Positions 16,019 through 24,103 of a DNA stretch of 64,000 nucleotides are shown here, piece after piece. This DNA comes from Elusimicrobiota bacterium (GTDB taxonomy: Bacteria; Elusimicrobiota; Elusimicrobia; UBA1565; UBA9628), in contig JACQAZ010000009.1 in NCBI GenBank assembly GCA_016194705.1, positions 103,539 to 167,538 of the forward strand. Direction: 5' to 3'. Made by a program: the position numbers and the translations under genes. Numbering within the stretch: position 1 is the stretch's first letter; each line of letters begins with the position of its first letter. The notes below the pieces were generated by a model, which saw only the letters and a list, made by a program, of their open reading frames with translations, had not been told where the DNA came from and made no database searches.

Positions 16019-16714
16019 ATGCAGATCGTCGGCTTCCTGTTAGTCGCGCTGCTCCTTCCCGCGCCCGAGGCCTCCGCCGCCGCGGCGGGTTCTCCCTCGC
16101 TGGCCCCGCGCGCGCCGGCGTCGTGGGAGGCCGTCGGAACGCACGACGGGATCGCGGTCTTCCGGCGCGAGATTCCCGGGAGCGCGATCATCGCCTTCCG
16201 CGGGGAATGCGTCATTCCCGCGGCGATCGGCAAAATCGTCTCCGTGCTCACGGAGACCTCGCGCCAGAAGGAATGGCTCGACCGCCTCGTCGAAGCGCGC
16301 GTCGTGCGCGCGGTCTCGGAGCGCGAGCGCGTCGAGTACAACCGCACCTCGGCCCCCTGGCCGCTGGCCGACCGGGACTTTCTTTTCGCGTGGAGCGCCG
16401 CGCTCGATGCGGCCAACAAGCGTGTGGTCGTCTTGATGCACTCCGTGGAGGACCCCGCCGCGCCCCGGCGGCCCGGGATCATCCGCGGCGAGCTCCTGCA
16501 GAGCACCTGGATCCTCTCCGCTCTCGGGCCCAAGACGACGCAGGTCTCGGTCGAGATCCAGGCCGATCCGCGCGGCATGATCCCGAAGTGGATCGTCAAC
16601 CTCTTCCAGAGCTCCTGGCCGCGCCGGACACTCGAGGGAATCCGCCGCCAGGTCCAGAAGCCCGACGTCGGCGAGCACCCCGCCTTCGAGGCCTGGCTCT
16701 CCCGGGCCTTCTAG
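16019..16714 (+). CDS. Exported START-domain (lipid-binding) protein
   Basis: The 231 residues start with a signal peptide ending near A-S-A-A-A. Residues about 35-225 follow the START pattern: S-W-E-A-V-G-T-H-D-G-I-A-V-F-R-R, A-F-R-G-E, K-E-W-L-D-R, S-A-P-W-P-L-A-D-R-D-F and D-P-R-G-M-I-P-K-W-I-V-N-L-F. START domains hold a hydrophobic ligand in a helix-grip cavity. Export to the periplasm suggests lipid or hopanoid handling at the envelope, but the ligand is unknown. TAAAAT ends 6 nt before the ATG, and GGAG also lies there. Confidence 0.75.
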   Translation: MQIVGFLLVALLLPAPEASAAAAGSPSLAPRAPASWEAVGTHDGIAVFRREIPGSAIIAFRGECVIPAAIGKIVSVLTETSRQKEWLDRLVEARVVRAVSERERVEYNRTSAPWPLADRDFLFAWSAALDAANKRVVVLMHSVEDPAAPRRPGIIRGELLQSTWILSALGPKTTQVSVEIQADPRGMIPKWIVNLFQSSWPRRTLEGIRRQVQKPDVGEHPAFEAWLSRAF

Positions 16715-16715
16715 C

Positions 16716-17753
16716 TCAAGGGACCAGCAGGACCTTCCCGCATTTGCGCTCCGGCGACGACATCGTCGCGAAGGCCTTCTCGAAATCCTTGAGGGGGAAG
16801 GTGTGCGTGATGAGCGGCCTGATGTCCACCTGGCCCGAGCGCAGGAGGTGGTCGGTCTTGTACCAGGTCTCGAAGATCTGCCGGCCGACGATGCCGTAGA
16901 CCCTGATGCCCTTGAAGATGACGTCGTTGGCCCAGTCGATCTCGACACGCCGGGGCGGTATGCCGAACGCGCTGACCCGCCCCCCCATGCGCACGGCCTT
17001 GAGCGCGAGCTCGATGGCGGTCGTCGCCCCCGACATCTCGACGACGACGTCGTAGCCGTCCGGGACGTCGCCGGCCTTGAGGGCGTGGTCCAGCGAGTTG
17101 ATCTCGTCGGGGTCGACGACCGCGGTCGCGCCCATCTTGCGCGCGAGTTCGGCCCGGTATTTGGAGCCCTCGACGACCACGATGGGGTCCGCTCCCGAGG
17201 CCTTGCCGACCGCGACCGAGAACAGCCCTTGCGGCCCGCAGCCCATCACCAGCATCGACTTGCAGGAGACGTCCTCGGCGAGCACGGAGTAGACCGCGTT
17301 GCCGAAGGGCTCCAGCAGCGAGCCGATGTCCTTCAAGGTGTCGTCCTTGTGCTTCCAGGCGCAGCGTGCCGGCACGGCGGCGTACTCGGCGAAGCCGCCG
17401 GGGCAGTCGACGCCGATGATCTTGACCTGGTGGCAGACGTGGCGCTGTCCGTTGCGGCATTGGTAGCAGAGCCCGCAGAAGATGTGCGACTCGACCGAGA
17501 TGAAGTCCCCTTTCTTGAAGTCGCGCGTGCCCTTGCCGACCTCCTCGACCGTGCCGCAGAACTCATGGCCGAAGGTCGACGGCGTCTTGAAGCGCTTGGG
17601 CGCCCAGGCCGTCCAGTTGTAGATCGGCAGGTCGGAGCCGCAGATGGAGGCGCGATGGACCTTGACGAGCAGCTCGTCGGGCTTGAGCACGATGTCGTCG
17701 ACGAGCCCGTACTCCGCTCCCGGCGCCGGCTTGCTCTTGTGCACTGCTTTCAT
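16716..17753 (-). CDS. tdh: L-threonine 3-dehydrogenase (zinc-dependent)
   Basis: The 345-residue medium-chain dehydrogenase has the catalytic zinc set C38-G-S-D and G-H63-E64, and structural zinc cysteines 93, 96, 99 and 107. G-C-G-P-Q-G-L lies in the Rossmann fold. I-V-G-R-Q-I-F-E-T-W-Y-K near the C-terminus is characteristic of threonine dehydrogenases. The enzyme oxidises threonine to 2-amino-3-ketobutyrate, which the oxoamine synthase encoded at 12724-13932 could cleave to glycine and acetyl-CoA. ATG 17753 overlaps the proline dehydrogenase stop in ATGA, so the two form an amino-acid catabolic operon. Confidence 0.85.
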   Translation of the reverse strand: MKAVHKSKPAPGAEYGLVDDIVLKPDELLVKVHRASICGSDLPIYNWTAWAPKRFKTPSTFGHEFCGTVEEVGKGTRDFKKGDFISVESHIFCGLCYQCRNGQRHVCHQVKIIGVDCPGGFAEYAAVPARCAWKHKDDTLKDIGSLLEPFGNAVYSVLAEDVSCKSMLVMGCGPQGLFSVAVGKASGADPIVVVEGSKYRAELARKMGATAVVDPDEINSLDHALKAGDVPDGYDVVVEMSGATTAIELALKAVRMGGRVSAFGIPPRRVEIDWANDVIFKGIRVYGIVGRQIFETWYKTDHLLRSGQVDIRPLITHTFPLKDFEKAFATMSSPERKCGKVLLVP

Positions 17754-18592
17754 GAGAAGATCCCCTTGAGGACGAACAAGACGTTTTCCTTGCGCTCGCG
17801 CAGACGTCGGTAGTAGTAAGGGAACCAATGCGTTCCGTAAGGCATGTAGACGCGCACGACGTGGCCGGCGCGGGCGAGCTCGCGCCAGCGCCTGGCGCGA
17901 AGGCCGTAGAGCATCTGGAGCTCGTACTGGTCCTTGCGCAGGCCCGCCGCTTGCGCGGCGGCGATCGCGCTCTCGATGCGCGCGTCGTCGTGGGTCGCGA
18001 AGGCCGGAAGAGGCGCCTTGACGAGCATCTTCACGAGCTTGTCGTAGCTGGCGTTGACGTCCGCCTTGTCGGGGAACGCGACGTCGGGCGGCTCCTTGTA
18101 GGCTCCCTTGCAGAGTCTCACGCGGACCTTGCGGCGCACCAGCTCCTCCACGTCTTTCTCGGAGCGGCGCAGCATCGCCTGGATGACCACGCCGAGGTTG
18201 TCGTACTCGGCGAAGAGCTCGTAGAAAAGGTCGAGGGTCTTCTGGGTGTAGTCCGAGCCCTCCATGTCGATGCGCACGAAGGAGCCGAGCTTCTTGGCCT
18301 CGGCGGCCACCTCGGCGAGGTTGTCGCGCGCCAGGGCCGGATCGAGGTTCAAGCCGAACTGGGTCAGCTTGAGGCTGACGTTGCAGTCGGCCTCGGCCTG
18401 CGCGAGCTTGCGCAGCACCTTGAGGTATTCGTCGCGCGCGGCCTGCGCCTGCGCGCGCGTCTTGACCTCCTCGCCGAGGTTGTCGAGGGTCGCCTTCAGG
18501 CCCTCATGGTTGAGAGCGCGCACGGCCTCGACGGCCTCGTCGACGTTGTCGCCCGCGACGAAGCGCCGCGCCAGGAAGGTGAGTGCTCGCAC
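17750..18592 (-). CDS. Proline dehydrogenase (monofunctional)
   Basis: This 280-residue FAD enzyme has the TIM-barrel motifs of PRODH: S-L-K-L-T-Q-F-G-L, V-R-I-D-M-E-G-S, V-R-L-C-K-G-A-Y-K-E-P, F-A-T-H-D, Y-E-L-Q-M-L-Y-G and the C-terminal V-Y-M-P-Y-G-T-H-W-F-P-Y-Y-Y-R-R-L-R-E-R helix. It oxidises proline to pyrroline-5-carboxylate and passes electrons to the membrane quinone pool. No P5C dehydrogenase is encoded next to it. The start is GTG 18592, with TAGAGT 6 nt upstream. Confidence 0.9.
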   Translation of the reverse strand: MRALTFLARRFVAGDNVDEAVEAVRALNHEGLKATLDNLGEEVKTRAQAQAARDEYLKVLRKLAQAEADCNVSLKLTQFGLNLDPALARDNLAEVAAEAKKLGSFVRIDMEGSDYTQKTLDLFYELFAEYDNLGVVIQAMLRRSEKDVEELVRRKVRVRLCKGAYKEPPDVAFPDKADVNASYDKLVKMLVKAPLPAFATHDDARIESAIAAAQAAGLRKDQYELQMLYGLRARRWRELARAGHVVRVYMPYGTHWFPYYYRRLRERKENVLFVLKGIFS

Positions 18593-18598
18593 GATTTG

Positions 18599-18604
18599 AC
18601 TCTA
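18599..18604 (-). promoter_or_regulatory. -10 box for the proline/threonine dehydrogenase operon
   Basis: TAGAGT on the minus strand is 6 nt before GTG 18592; a loose TTGAGG lies 18 bp further upstream. Confidence 0.45.
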
Positions 18605-18645
18605 ACACTTTTGCCCCGGGAGCCTCAAATGGGGGGCCGGGCGCC

Positions 18646-18674
18646 TTGACAAGACCCGGGAGCGGACCTAAACT
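18646..18674 (+). promoter_or_regulatory. Sigma70-type promoter, leaderless architecture
   Basis: TTGACA (18646-18651), a 17-bp spacer and TAAACT (18669-18674), with ATG 18683 only 8 nt further on and no Shine-Dalgarno between them. Confidence 0.7.
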
Positions 18675-18682
18675 ACCCCCGA

Positions 18683-19795
18683 ATGAAGCCGCGCGTGTTC
18701 GTCGTTGAGGACAACGAGCCCATCGCCGCCTTGGTCCGCGCGGCCTGCGAGTCCCAGGGGTGGGGCGTGACCATCGTGGGCGCGGTGGCCGGCGCCCTGG
18801 AGGCGGCGCGCGAGGCCGCGCCCGACATCGTCCTGCTCGACGTGCACCTGCCCGACGGAAGCGGCTTCGAGATCTGCCGCCGCCTGCGCGAAGGCGGCGC
18901 GCTGGCGAAGATCCCCGTCATCTTCATGACCGTCAAGGGCGACGTCGAGAGCCGCCTCAAGGGCTTCGGGGCCGGCGCCCAGGACTACGTGGCCAAGCCC
19001 TTCGCCGTCGAGGAGCTCATGGCGCGCATCCGGGCGCATCTCGACATCAAGGGGCGCATCGACGCGCTCACCCGCGAGAAGGAGGACCTCGCCCTGCGCG
19101 ACCGAGTGCGCCAGGACATGATCGACATGGTCGTGCACGACCTGCGCGCGCCGCTGGGCTCGATCCGCATGACGCTCGAGCTCCTCCACAAGAGCGGGCT
19201 GATCTCGAACACTCAATACGGGCTCGTCCTGCGCAACGCCGAGGACGCCACCGAGTTCGCGCTGCTGATGGTCAACGATTTCCTGGACGAGCGGACCGGC
19301 AAGGCCCGCGTCGAGCTCGCCCCGGTCGACGTCCGGCTCGTGGCGGCGCGGATCAAGTCGCTGTTCTCGCCCCAGATCGCGGCGCGCAAGCTCCACCTGC
19401 GCATCGACCTGCCCAACGATCCCCCCCGGATCGTCAGCGACGCCACTTTGATCCTGCGCATCGCGGCCAACTTCGTCTCCAACTCGGTCAAGTTCTCGCA
19501 GCAGGGCGAGACGATCAAGCTGCGCGCCTCGTTCGCGGGCGGCGGGCTGCGCCTCGACGTCGTCGACAGCGGGCCGGGCGTGCCCGACCCCGAGAAAGAG
19601 AAGATCTTCGACAAGTTCTACCGGGCCACCCACGATCAGAGCCGCGCGGCCCCCGGGACCGGGATCGGCTTGGCCTTCTGCCGCATGGCCGCGGGCCAGC
19701 TCGGCGGCCGCGTCTCGGTGTCCGACGTGCCCGACGGCGGCAGCTGCTTCTCCCTCGAGCTCCCCGCCTCGGCCCCGCCCCCCAAACCGGCCTAG
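18683..19795 (+). CDS. Response-regulator/histidine-kinase hybrid signalling protein
   Basis: 370 residues without membrane segments. Residues 1-120 form a receiver domain with the phosphorylatable Asp53 (V-L-L-D-V-H-L-P-D-G), Thr in F-M-T-V and Lys in Y-V-A-K-P-F. A dimerisation region follows with His152 in V-V-H-D-L-R-A-P, then an ATPase domain with the N box (A-N-F-V-S-N-S-V-K-F-S), G1 (D-S-G-P-G-V), F box (I-F-D-K-F-Y-R) and G2 (G-T-G-I-G-L-A-F). A cytosolic receiver-then-kinase order suggests it takes its signal from another kinase and relays or integrates it. No partner response regulator is adjacent. Confidence 0.85.
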   Translation: MKPRVFVVEDNEPIAALVRAACESQGWGVTIVGAVAGALEAAREAAPDIVLLDVHLPDGSGFEICRRLREGGALAKIPVIFMTVKGDVESRLKGFGAGAQDYVAKPFAVEELMARIRAHLDIKGRIDALTREKEDLALRDRVRQDMIDMVVHDLRAPLGSIRMTLELLHKSGLISNTQYGLVLRNAEDATEFALLMVNDFLDERTGKARVELAPVDVRLVAARIKSLFSPQIAARKLHLRIDLPNDPPRIVSDATLILRIAANFVSNSVKFSQQGETIKLRASFAGGGLRLDVVDSGPGVPDPEKEKIFDKFYRATHDQSRAAPGTGIGLAFCRMAAGQLGGRVSVSDVPDGGSCFSLELPASAPPPKPA

Positions 19796-19830
19796 GCCCT
19801 TTGGCCCCCCGCTGTCTAGGTCTTTTGCCC
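19795..19830 (+). promoter_or_regulatory. 36-bp paired dyad element, copy 3
   Basis: GGCCCTTTGGCC and GGTCTTTTGCCC are separated by exactly 12 bp and both match GGNCNWWNGNCC fully. The first copy overlaps the stop codon of the signalling gene. The second ends 18 bp before TATCAT (19849-19854), the likely -10 of the lysozyme gene, so it covers the -35 position. Confidence 0.6.
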
Positions 19831-19886
19831 CTTATTGGTTAGCCGCCTTATCATTAAGCTGGGAAAGACAACGGAGGCGCGACATC

Positions 19887-20705
19887 ATGAAAAACAACAG
19901 ACTGCTCTGCGCGGCGCTCGTCGCGAGCCTGTATGGCGTTCCTGCGGCCGCCCAGGAGTTCTTCGGGCAGGGCGCCATTGAGGAAGCGCTGCTCGGACTC
20001 AAGTTCTCGGCCGGCAAGCCCGGCGTGCCGCGCCAGCCCGCCGACGCGACGGCGGCCGTCCCCCGCTTCATCATCCCCCCGAAGGACCTCTACCCGGTCC
20101 GCGGCGTCGACGTCTCGCACTACCAAGGCGCGATCCAGTGGGAGAAAGTCAAGAACGGCGGCATGTCGTTCGCCTTCATCAAGGCGACCGAAGGCTCCGA
20201 TCTCACGGACGACAAGTTCCTCGCGAACTGGCAGGGCGCGCGGCGCGCGGGCTTGAAGCGGGGCGCCTACCACTTCTACAACTTCTGCCAGAAGGGAGCC
20301 CTCCAGGCCGACCACTTCATGAAGATCGTCCCCGCGGTCTCCGGCGCCCTGCCGGTCGCGGTCGATCTCGAGGCCTCGAACTCCTGCCGGAAGATGCCGT
20401 CCAAGGCCGCCCTACGCCAAGGCGTGGGCGCCTTCATCGCGAAGATCAAAAAGGCCTACGGGAAGACGCCCGCGATCTACGTCAACGAGGACTACTACGG
20501 CAAGTACTTCAAGGGCGAGAACGACCCGTATCCGGTCTGGATCACCGACACCGGCAAGCCGCCCGAGCTGCCGGACCGAGGCGAATGGACGTTCTGGCAG
20601 TTCTCGTTCAAAGGGCAGGTCCCTGGCATCGGGGGCTACGTCGATCTCGACGTCTTCAACGGGGACGCGCCCGCTTTCGCCAAGCTAGGCGCGGCGGGCC
20701 GCTAG
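19887..20705 (+). CDS. Exported GH25 lysozyme-like glycoside hydrolase
   Basis: 272 residues with a signal peptide (cleavage near A-A-A-Q-E) and a spacer to about residue 68. A GH25 barrel follows: R-G-V-D-V-S-H-Y-Q-G (catalytic-site Asp75), F-A-F-I-K-A-T-E-G, G-A-Y-H-F-Y, A-V-D-L-E and W-T-F-W-Q-F. GH25 enzymes cut the MurNAc-GlcNAc bond of peptidoglycan. It could remodel the cell's own wall or attack neighbouring bacteria. GGAGG lies 10 nt before the ATG. The 36-bp element upstream suggests shared regulation with other exported proteins here. The 3' end overlaps the convergent gene by 21 bp. Confidence 0.85.
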   Translation: MKNNRLLCAALVASLYGVPAAAQEFFGQGAIEEALLGLKFSAGKPGVPRQPADATAAVPRFIIPPKDLYPVRGVDVSHYQGAIQWEKVKNGGMSFAFIKATEGSDLTDDKFLANWQGARRAGLKRGAYHFYNFCQKGALQADHFMKIVPAVSGALPVAVDLEASNSCRKMPSKAALRQGVGAFIAKIKKAYGKTPAIYVNEDYYGKYFKGENDPYPVWITDTGKPPELPDRGEWTFWQFSFKGQVPGIGGYVDLDVFNGDAPAFAKLGAAGR

Positions 20706-21017
20706 GAGCACGCAGAGCCAGCCGGCCATGAAGAGCAGGCCGCCCACCGGCGTAATCGCGCCCAGCGCCTTGATGCCGGTCAGACTCAAGGCGTATAGGC
20801 TCCCGGAGAAAAGAAGGATTCCGCAGAGAAAGCACCAGCCGGCCGGGCTCACGAAGCGGCCCGGCCATTGGACCGAGAGCCAGGCCACGACGAAGAGGGC
20901 CAAGGCGTGGTAGGCTTGATAGCGCACGCCGGTCTCGTAGACGGCCTTCATCTCCGGGGTCAGGGCGCCCTTGAGAGCGTGAGCGCCGAACGCGCCCAAC
21001 GCGACCGCCAGGAGCAT
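20685..21017 (-). CDS. DUF423-family small membrane protein
   Basis: The 110-residue protein has three to four membrane helices. The start M-L-L-A-V-A-L-G-A-F-G-A-H-A-L-K-G and the later Y-H-A-L-A-L and G-S-L-Y-A-L-S-L-T-G motifs are typical of DUF423 (YgdD/YwdK-like) proteins, whose function is not known. Members usually have a slightly longer first helix. In-frame codons upstream look coding but contain no standard start, so the true start may be a rare codon. Confidence 0.75.
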   Translation of the reverse strand: MLLAVALGAFGAHALKGALTPEMKAVYETGVRYQAYHALALFVVAWLSVQWPGRFVSPAGWCFLCGILLFSGSLYALSLTGIKALGAITPVGGLLFMAGWLCVLLAARRA

Positions 21018-21063
21018 GAACAGGCCCCGGCCCGCACCCAGAACAGCGGTTCCACCGCGAAGG

Positions 21064-21243
21064 CTAGTTGAGCTTGGAGAGGCGGTTGCTGAGGATGTTC
21101 TCGACCAGCAGGTTCCACTGGTCCTTGCTCAAAAAGGCGAACTCGGGGGCTTCCCCGATCTTGACCCGCCCGTCCTCGACGACTTCGACGGTGGGGCAGT
21201 ATTCCGAATTGAGCTTGCACAGAGTGATCTTCTTGAAAGACAT
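21064..21243 (-). CDS. Small hypothetical protein (59 residues)
   Basis: A short gene with a good Shine-Dalgarno (GGAGGT) 4 nt before ATG 21243. The protein starts MSFKKITLCKLNSEYCPTV and ends S-N-R-L-S-K-L-N. It is soluble, with two Cys and a charged centre (V-E-D-G-R-V-K-I-G). It lies between the rluD-like and DUF423 genes on the same strand and fills a gap that otherwise has no gene. No family is recognised. Confidence 0.55.
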   Translation of the reverse strand: MSFKKITLCKLNSEYCPTVEVVEDGRVKIGEAPEFAFLSKDQWNLLVENILSNRLSKLN

Positions 21244-21270
21244 GGCTACCTCCGCTGACGACGGCGTATT

Positions 21271-22194
21271 TTACCGCATCCGGGCCTTTCGGCACAAGGA
21301 CCAGAACGCCTGGAAGTCCTTCGGGGGTTCGGCCGTGAAGACCGCCGCCTTGCCGGTCCGCGGATGAGAAAACGAGACGCGGTAGGCGTGGAGCATGAGG
21401 CGCGGCGGCCACGGCTTGCGGCCGCGCGGCGTGTCGAATTCATCGTCTCCCATGACCGGATGGCCGAGCAGGGCGAGGTGGGCGCGGATCTGATGCGTGC
21501 GTCCCGTCAGCGGTTTGGCCTCGACGACCGCCGCCGAGGGACAAGACGACACGACTTTGAAAGAAGTCTCCGCCGCCTTGCCGAATGGGGTCACCGTGAT
21601 CTTGCGGTGGCCCGGGAGCCGGCCGATGGGGGCCTCCACGCGCGGGGCCTTGTCGCGAGGGACTCCGCGCACGATCGCGCGGTAGAGCTTCTCGATCTCG
21701 CGCTCCTTGAACTGCGAGACAAGCCGGTCGTAGGCCCGCGGCGTCTTGGCCGCGAGCAGCACGCCGCTGGTCTGGCGGTCGAGCCGGTGGACGATGCCGC
21801 AGCGCGGCGTCCCGGCCTCGAGGATGGCGGGGCGGGCCAGCTGCAGCAGGCCCGCGAGGTTGGGCTCGAGCTCGGAGAGCGCGGCCTCGGGCGCCTTGAG
21901 CCAGCTCGCGCCCAGGGGATGCATCAAGAGGCCCGGCGGCTTGTTCAGGACGAGCAGATTCTTGTCCTCGTGGAGGACCCAGCCCTCGAACTCGCCGGCC
22001 GGCCCCCAGCCGGTCTCGACGATCGCGACGACGACGCGCTCGCCCTCCTTGAGCCGGTGGTCGGCCGGACGCACGACCCCGCCGACCGTGACCAGGCCCC
22101 GCTTGATCAGGGATTTGACGTGGGAGCGGCTGTAGCGCTCGAGCTTGAGCGCCACGAATTGGTCGAGCCGCGTGCCCGCGACGTCGGCGGTCAT
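21271..22194 (-). CDS. RluD-family 23S rRNA pseudouridine synthase
   Basis: 307 residues. An N-terminal S4 RNA-binding domain (about 1-70) contains R-L-D-Q-F-V and S-R-S-H-V-K-S-L-I-K-R-G. The catalytic domain has the active-site Asp in H-R-L-D-R-Q-T-S-G and the motifs G-R-T-H-Q-I-R-A-H-L and L-M-L-H-A. These enzymes isomerise uridines in helix 69 or other sites of 23S rRNA; the exact site cannot be assigned. ATG 22194 has AAGGA 7 nt upstream. A TTG at 22209 overlapping the lgt stop is the alternative start. Confidence 0.85.
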   Translation of the reverse strand: MTADVAGTRLDQFVALKLERYSRSHVKSLIKRGLVTVGGVVRPADHRLKEGERVVVAIVETGWGPAGEFEGWVLHEDKNLLVLNKPPGLLMHPLGASWLKAPEAALSELEPNLAGLLQLARPAILEAGTPRCGIVHRLDRQTSGVLLAAKTPRAYDRLVSQFKEREIEKLYRAIVRGVPRDKAPRVEAPIGRLPGHRKITVTPFGKAAETSFKVVSSCPSAAVVEAKPLTGRTHQIRAHLALLGHPVMGDDEFDTPRGRKPWPPRLMLHAYRVSFSHPRTGKAAVFTAEPPKDFQAFWSLCRKARMR

Positions 22195-22205
22195 GACCTC
22201 GTCCT

Positions 22206-22994
22206 TCAACGAGCCTCCCCGCCTCGGCCGGCGGCGGCGGCGCCCGCGGCCAGGGCGCAGGCCAAGGACAGCCACTGCGAGACCCAGAGGCCGCCGTAAG
22301 ACCAGCCGCGGTCGTCGCCGCGGAAGAACTCGATGACGAAGCGCGCGGCCGAATAGAGGATGATGTAGGTCCAGAACGCAGAGCCCGGAGGCAGGCGCCC
22401 GCGCCGCACGCGCGGCAGAACCGCGAGAACGACCGCCGCGGCGATGGCCGCGTTGGCCGCGGCCTCGTAAAGCTGGGTCGGATGCAGAGCAACGCCCCAG
22501 AGCCTCTCGGGCGTGACCGACAATGGCGAGCCTCCGAGGCGCACCGCCCAGGGCAGAGACGTCGGCTTGCCGTAGCAGCAGCCCGCCGCCAGGCACCCGA
22601 GGCGCCCGATCGCGTGTCCCAGGGGCAGCGCCGCGCCGAAGTAATCGGCCGCGGCGAGATAGCTGATCTTCAGCCGCCGGGCGGCCCAGACACCGACCGC
22701 CGACGAGCCCAGGAAGCCTCCGAAGAAGACGAACCCGTACCGGAAGTCGCGCAGGACGTGGAGGTCGCTCCAGCGGGTCTCGTCGAGGCTCACAAGGATG
22801 TAGAGGAGCTTGCCCCCGAGCACGGCGCCGAAGAACAGGGCGTAGATGAGAAACCAGAACTTGTCCTCGTCCATGCCCGGCAGCGCCGTCAGGCGGGGCT
22901 TGAGCCAAAGGATCGCCGCCAAGTAGCCAAGTGCCACCAAGGTGCCGTAGGCCGAGAGCCGCCAAAATCCAAAGTCGATCAGGACGGGGTGCAT
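22206..22994 (-). CDS. lgt: Prolipoprotein diacylglyceryl transferase, paralogue A
   Basis: The 262-residue inner-membrane protein has about seven helices. Lgt blocks are visible: A-Y-G-T-L-V-A-L-G-Y, F-G-G-F-L-G, G-H-A-I-G-R-L-G-C, H-P-T-Q-L-Y-E and R-F-V-I-E-F-F-R-G-D. The signature region reads G-R-L-G-C-L-A-A-G-C-C-Y-G in place of the classic G-R-x-G-N-F-x-N-x-E. Lgt attaches diacylglycerol to lipobox cysteines. The start overlaps paralogue B by 16 bp, so the two are co-translated. Whether each copy has full activity or one has a different substrate is unknown. Confidence 0.8.
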   Translation of the reverse strand: MHPVLIDFGFWRLSAYGTLVALGYLAAILWLKPRLTALPGMDEDKFWFLIYALFFGAVLGGKLLYILVSLDETRWSDLHVLRDFRYGFVFFGGFLGSSAVGVWAARRLKISYLAAADYFGAALPLGHAIGRLGCLAAGCCYGKPTSLPWAVRLGGSPLSVTPERLWGVALHPTQLYEAAANAAIAAAVVLAVLPRVRRGRLPPGSAFWTYIILYSAARFVIEFFRGDDRGWSYGGLWVSQWLSLACALAAGAAAAGRGGEAR

Positions 22995-23779
22995 GGTCTC
23001 CGGTGAGCGAAGGCGAGCAGCGCCAGCCCCGCGGCGCCCAACGCCAGGCAGAACCCCTGGGCCGCGGTCATCCCCAAGGCCAGCGGCACGGTGTCGCCGC
23101 GATAGAATTCCTCGACGAACCTCAACAGGGCGTACAGAACGAAGTACGACGCGGACAGGACCCCGGCCTTGAGCTCGCCCCGCTCGGTCCGGGGAAGGAT
23201 AGCGAAGTAGAGGAACGCGGCGATGCCAAGATTCCCGAACGCCTCGTAGAGCTGGGTCGGATGGATGGGGACTCCGAGCAGCTGGGGAGCCTCTGCGGCG
23301 AGCATCGATCGCGGATCATTGAAGATCACCCCCCAGGGAACCCGCGTGGGCCGGCCGAAGCAGCAGCCCGCCATAAAGCAGCCCAAGCGCCCGAAAAAAT
23401 GCCAAAAGGGCGCCGCTTGGCAGACGTAATCGAGAACATGGAAAAAATCCGCCCTGATCTTGCGCGAAAACCACCAGACGCCGGCGATGACCGAGCAGAA
23501 GGCGCCCATCACCGAGAAGCCGCTGTTGACGGCGAACGCCGACCGCCAGAATTCGCTCGAGAAGGCAGGCGTGTATTCGAAGAGAAACAGCACGCGGCCT
23601 CCGACGAAGCCGCAGAGCAGGATGACGTTGATGAGGAGCCAGAAATCCTCCTCCTTGCGTATGCCGATCCTCCCGGCGCGGCTTTTCCAAAATAAGGAGC
23701 TCAGGACTCCGCCGACGGCGATCAGCAAGCCGTAGCTGTTGACGCGCAGGGGGCCGAACTGGAGCAGGACGGGGAGCAC
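22979..23779 (-). CDS. lgt: Prolipoprotein diacylglyceryl transferase, paralogue B
   Basis: This 266-residue multi-pass membrane protein is homologous to its downstream neighbour. It has S-Y-G-L-L-I-A-V-G, G-A-F-C, F-G-R-L-G-C-F-M-A-G-C-C-F-G-R-P-T, H-P-T-Q-L-Y-E and R-F-V-E-E-F-Y-R-G-D. The same Cys-rich replacement of the Asn motif is present. The start is GTG 23779. TATAAT (23791-23786) lies 6 nt upstream within the 30-bp gap after ftsB, giving this pair its own leaderless promoter. The two copies have diverged strongly, arguing for an old duplication. Confidence 0.8.
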   Translation of the reverse strand: MLPVLLQFGPLRVNSYGLLIAVGGVLSSLFWKSRAGRIGIRKEEDFWLLINVILLCGFVGGRVLFLFEYTPAFSSEFWRSAFAVNSGFSVMGAFCSVIAGVWWFSRKIRADFFHVLDYVCQAAPFWHFFGRLGCFMAGCCFGRPTRVPWGVIFNDPRSMLAAEAPQLLGVPIHPTQLYEAFGNLGIAAFLYFAILPRTERGELKAGVLSASYFVLYALLRFVEEFYRGDTVPLALGMTAAQGFCLALGAAGLALLAFAHRRPCTPS

Positions 23780-23785
23780 TCCGGT

Positions 23786-23791
23786 ATTATA
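23786..23791 (-). promoter_or_regulatory. -10 box of the lgt pair
   Basis: A perfect TATAAT on the minus strand lies 6 nt before GTG 23779, in the only gap between ftsB and lgt. Confidence 0.5.
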
Positions 23792-23809
23792 GCGCTTTCG
23801 TGGGCGGCG

Positions 23810-24103
23810 CTAATTTTTCTCTTCGACGGGCGGCGGAAAGCGGTATTCGATCTCGCCCTTGCGGATGTAGCCGAGCTCCTTGCGCGCCAGACGCTCGAAC
23901 GGCGCGCCGCCGGAGCGCACGGCCTTGAGCCGGCCGGACTCCGCGCCCTCCTGGTGCTCGAGCGAGACGATCTCGCGGCGCAGGCGGCCCAGCTCGACCC
24001 AGTTGCGGACCAGCCCGCGAAATCCCTGGTTCCCGAAGAGGACCAAGAGGAGGATAGCGGAGCCCAGGAGCCTGGGCCACTGGATCCGGACGAATCTCGT
24101 CAC
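23810..24103 (-). CDS. ftsB: Cell-division protein FtsB/DivIC-like
   Basis: 97 residues: a short cytosolic start, one membrane helix (about 12-30), a coiled coil (L-R-R-E-I-V-S-L-E-H-Q) and the conserved end of septum-formation initiators (F-E-R-L-A-R-K-E-L-G-Y-I-R-K-G-E-I-E-Y-R-F). It would join the FtsQLB complex at the division site. GTG 24103 overlaps the enolase stop in GTGA. A longer version from 24136 would overlap eno by 37 bp and is less likely. eno-ftsB is a common gene order. Confidence 0.8.
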   Translation of the reverse strand: MTRFVRIQWPRLLGSAILLLVLFGNQGFRGLVRNWVELGRLRREIVSLEHQEGAESGRLKAVRSGGAPFERLARKELGYIRKGEIEYRFPPPVEEKN

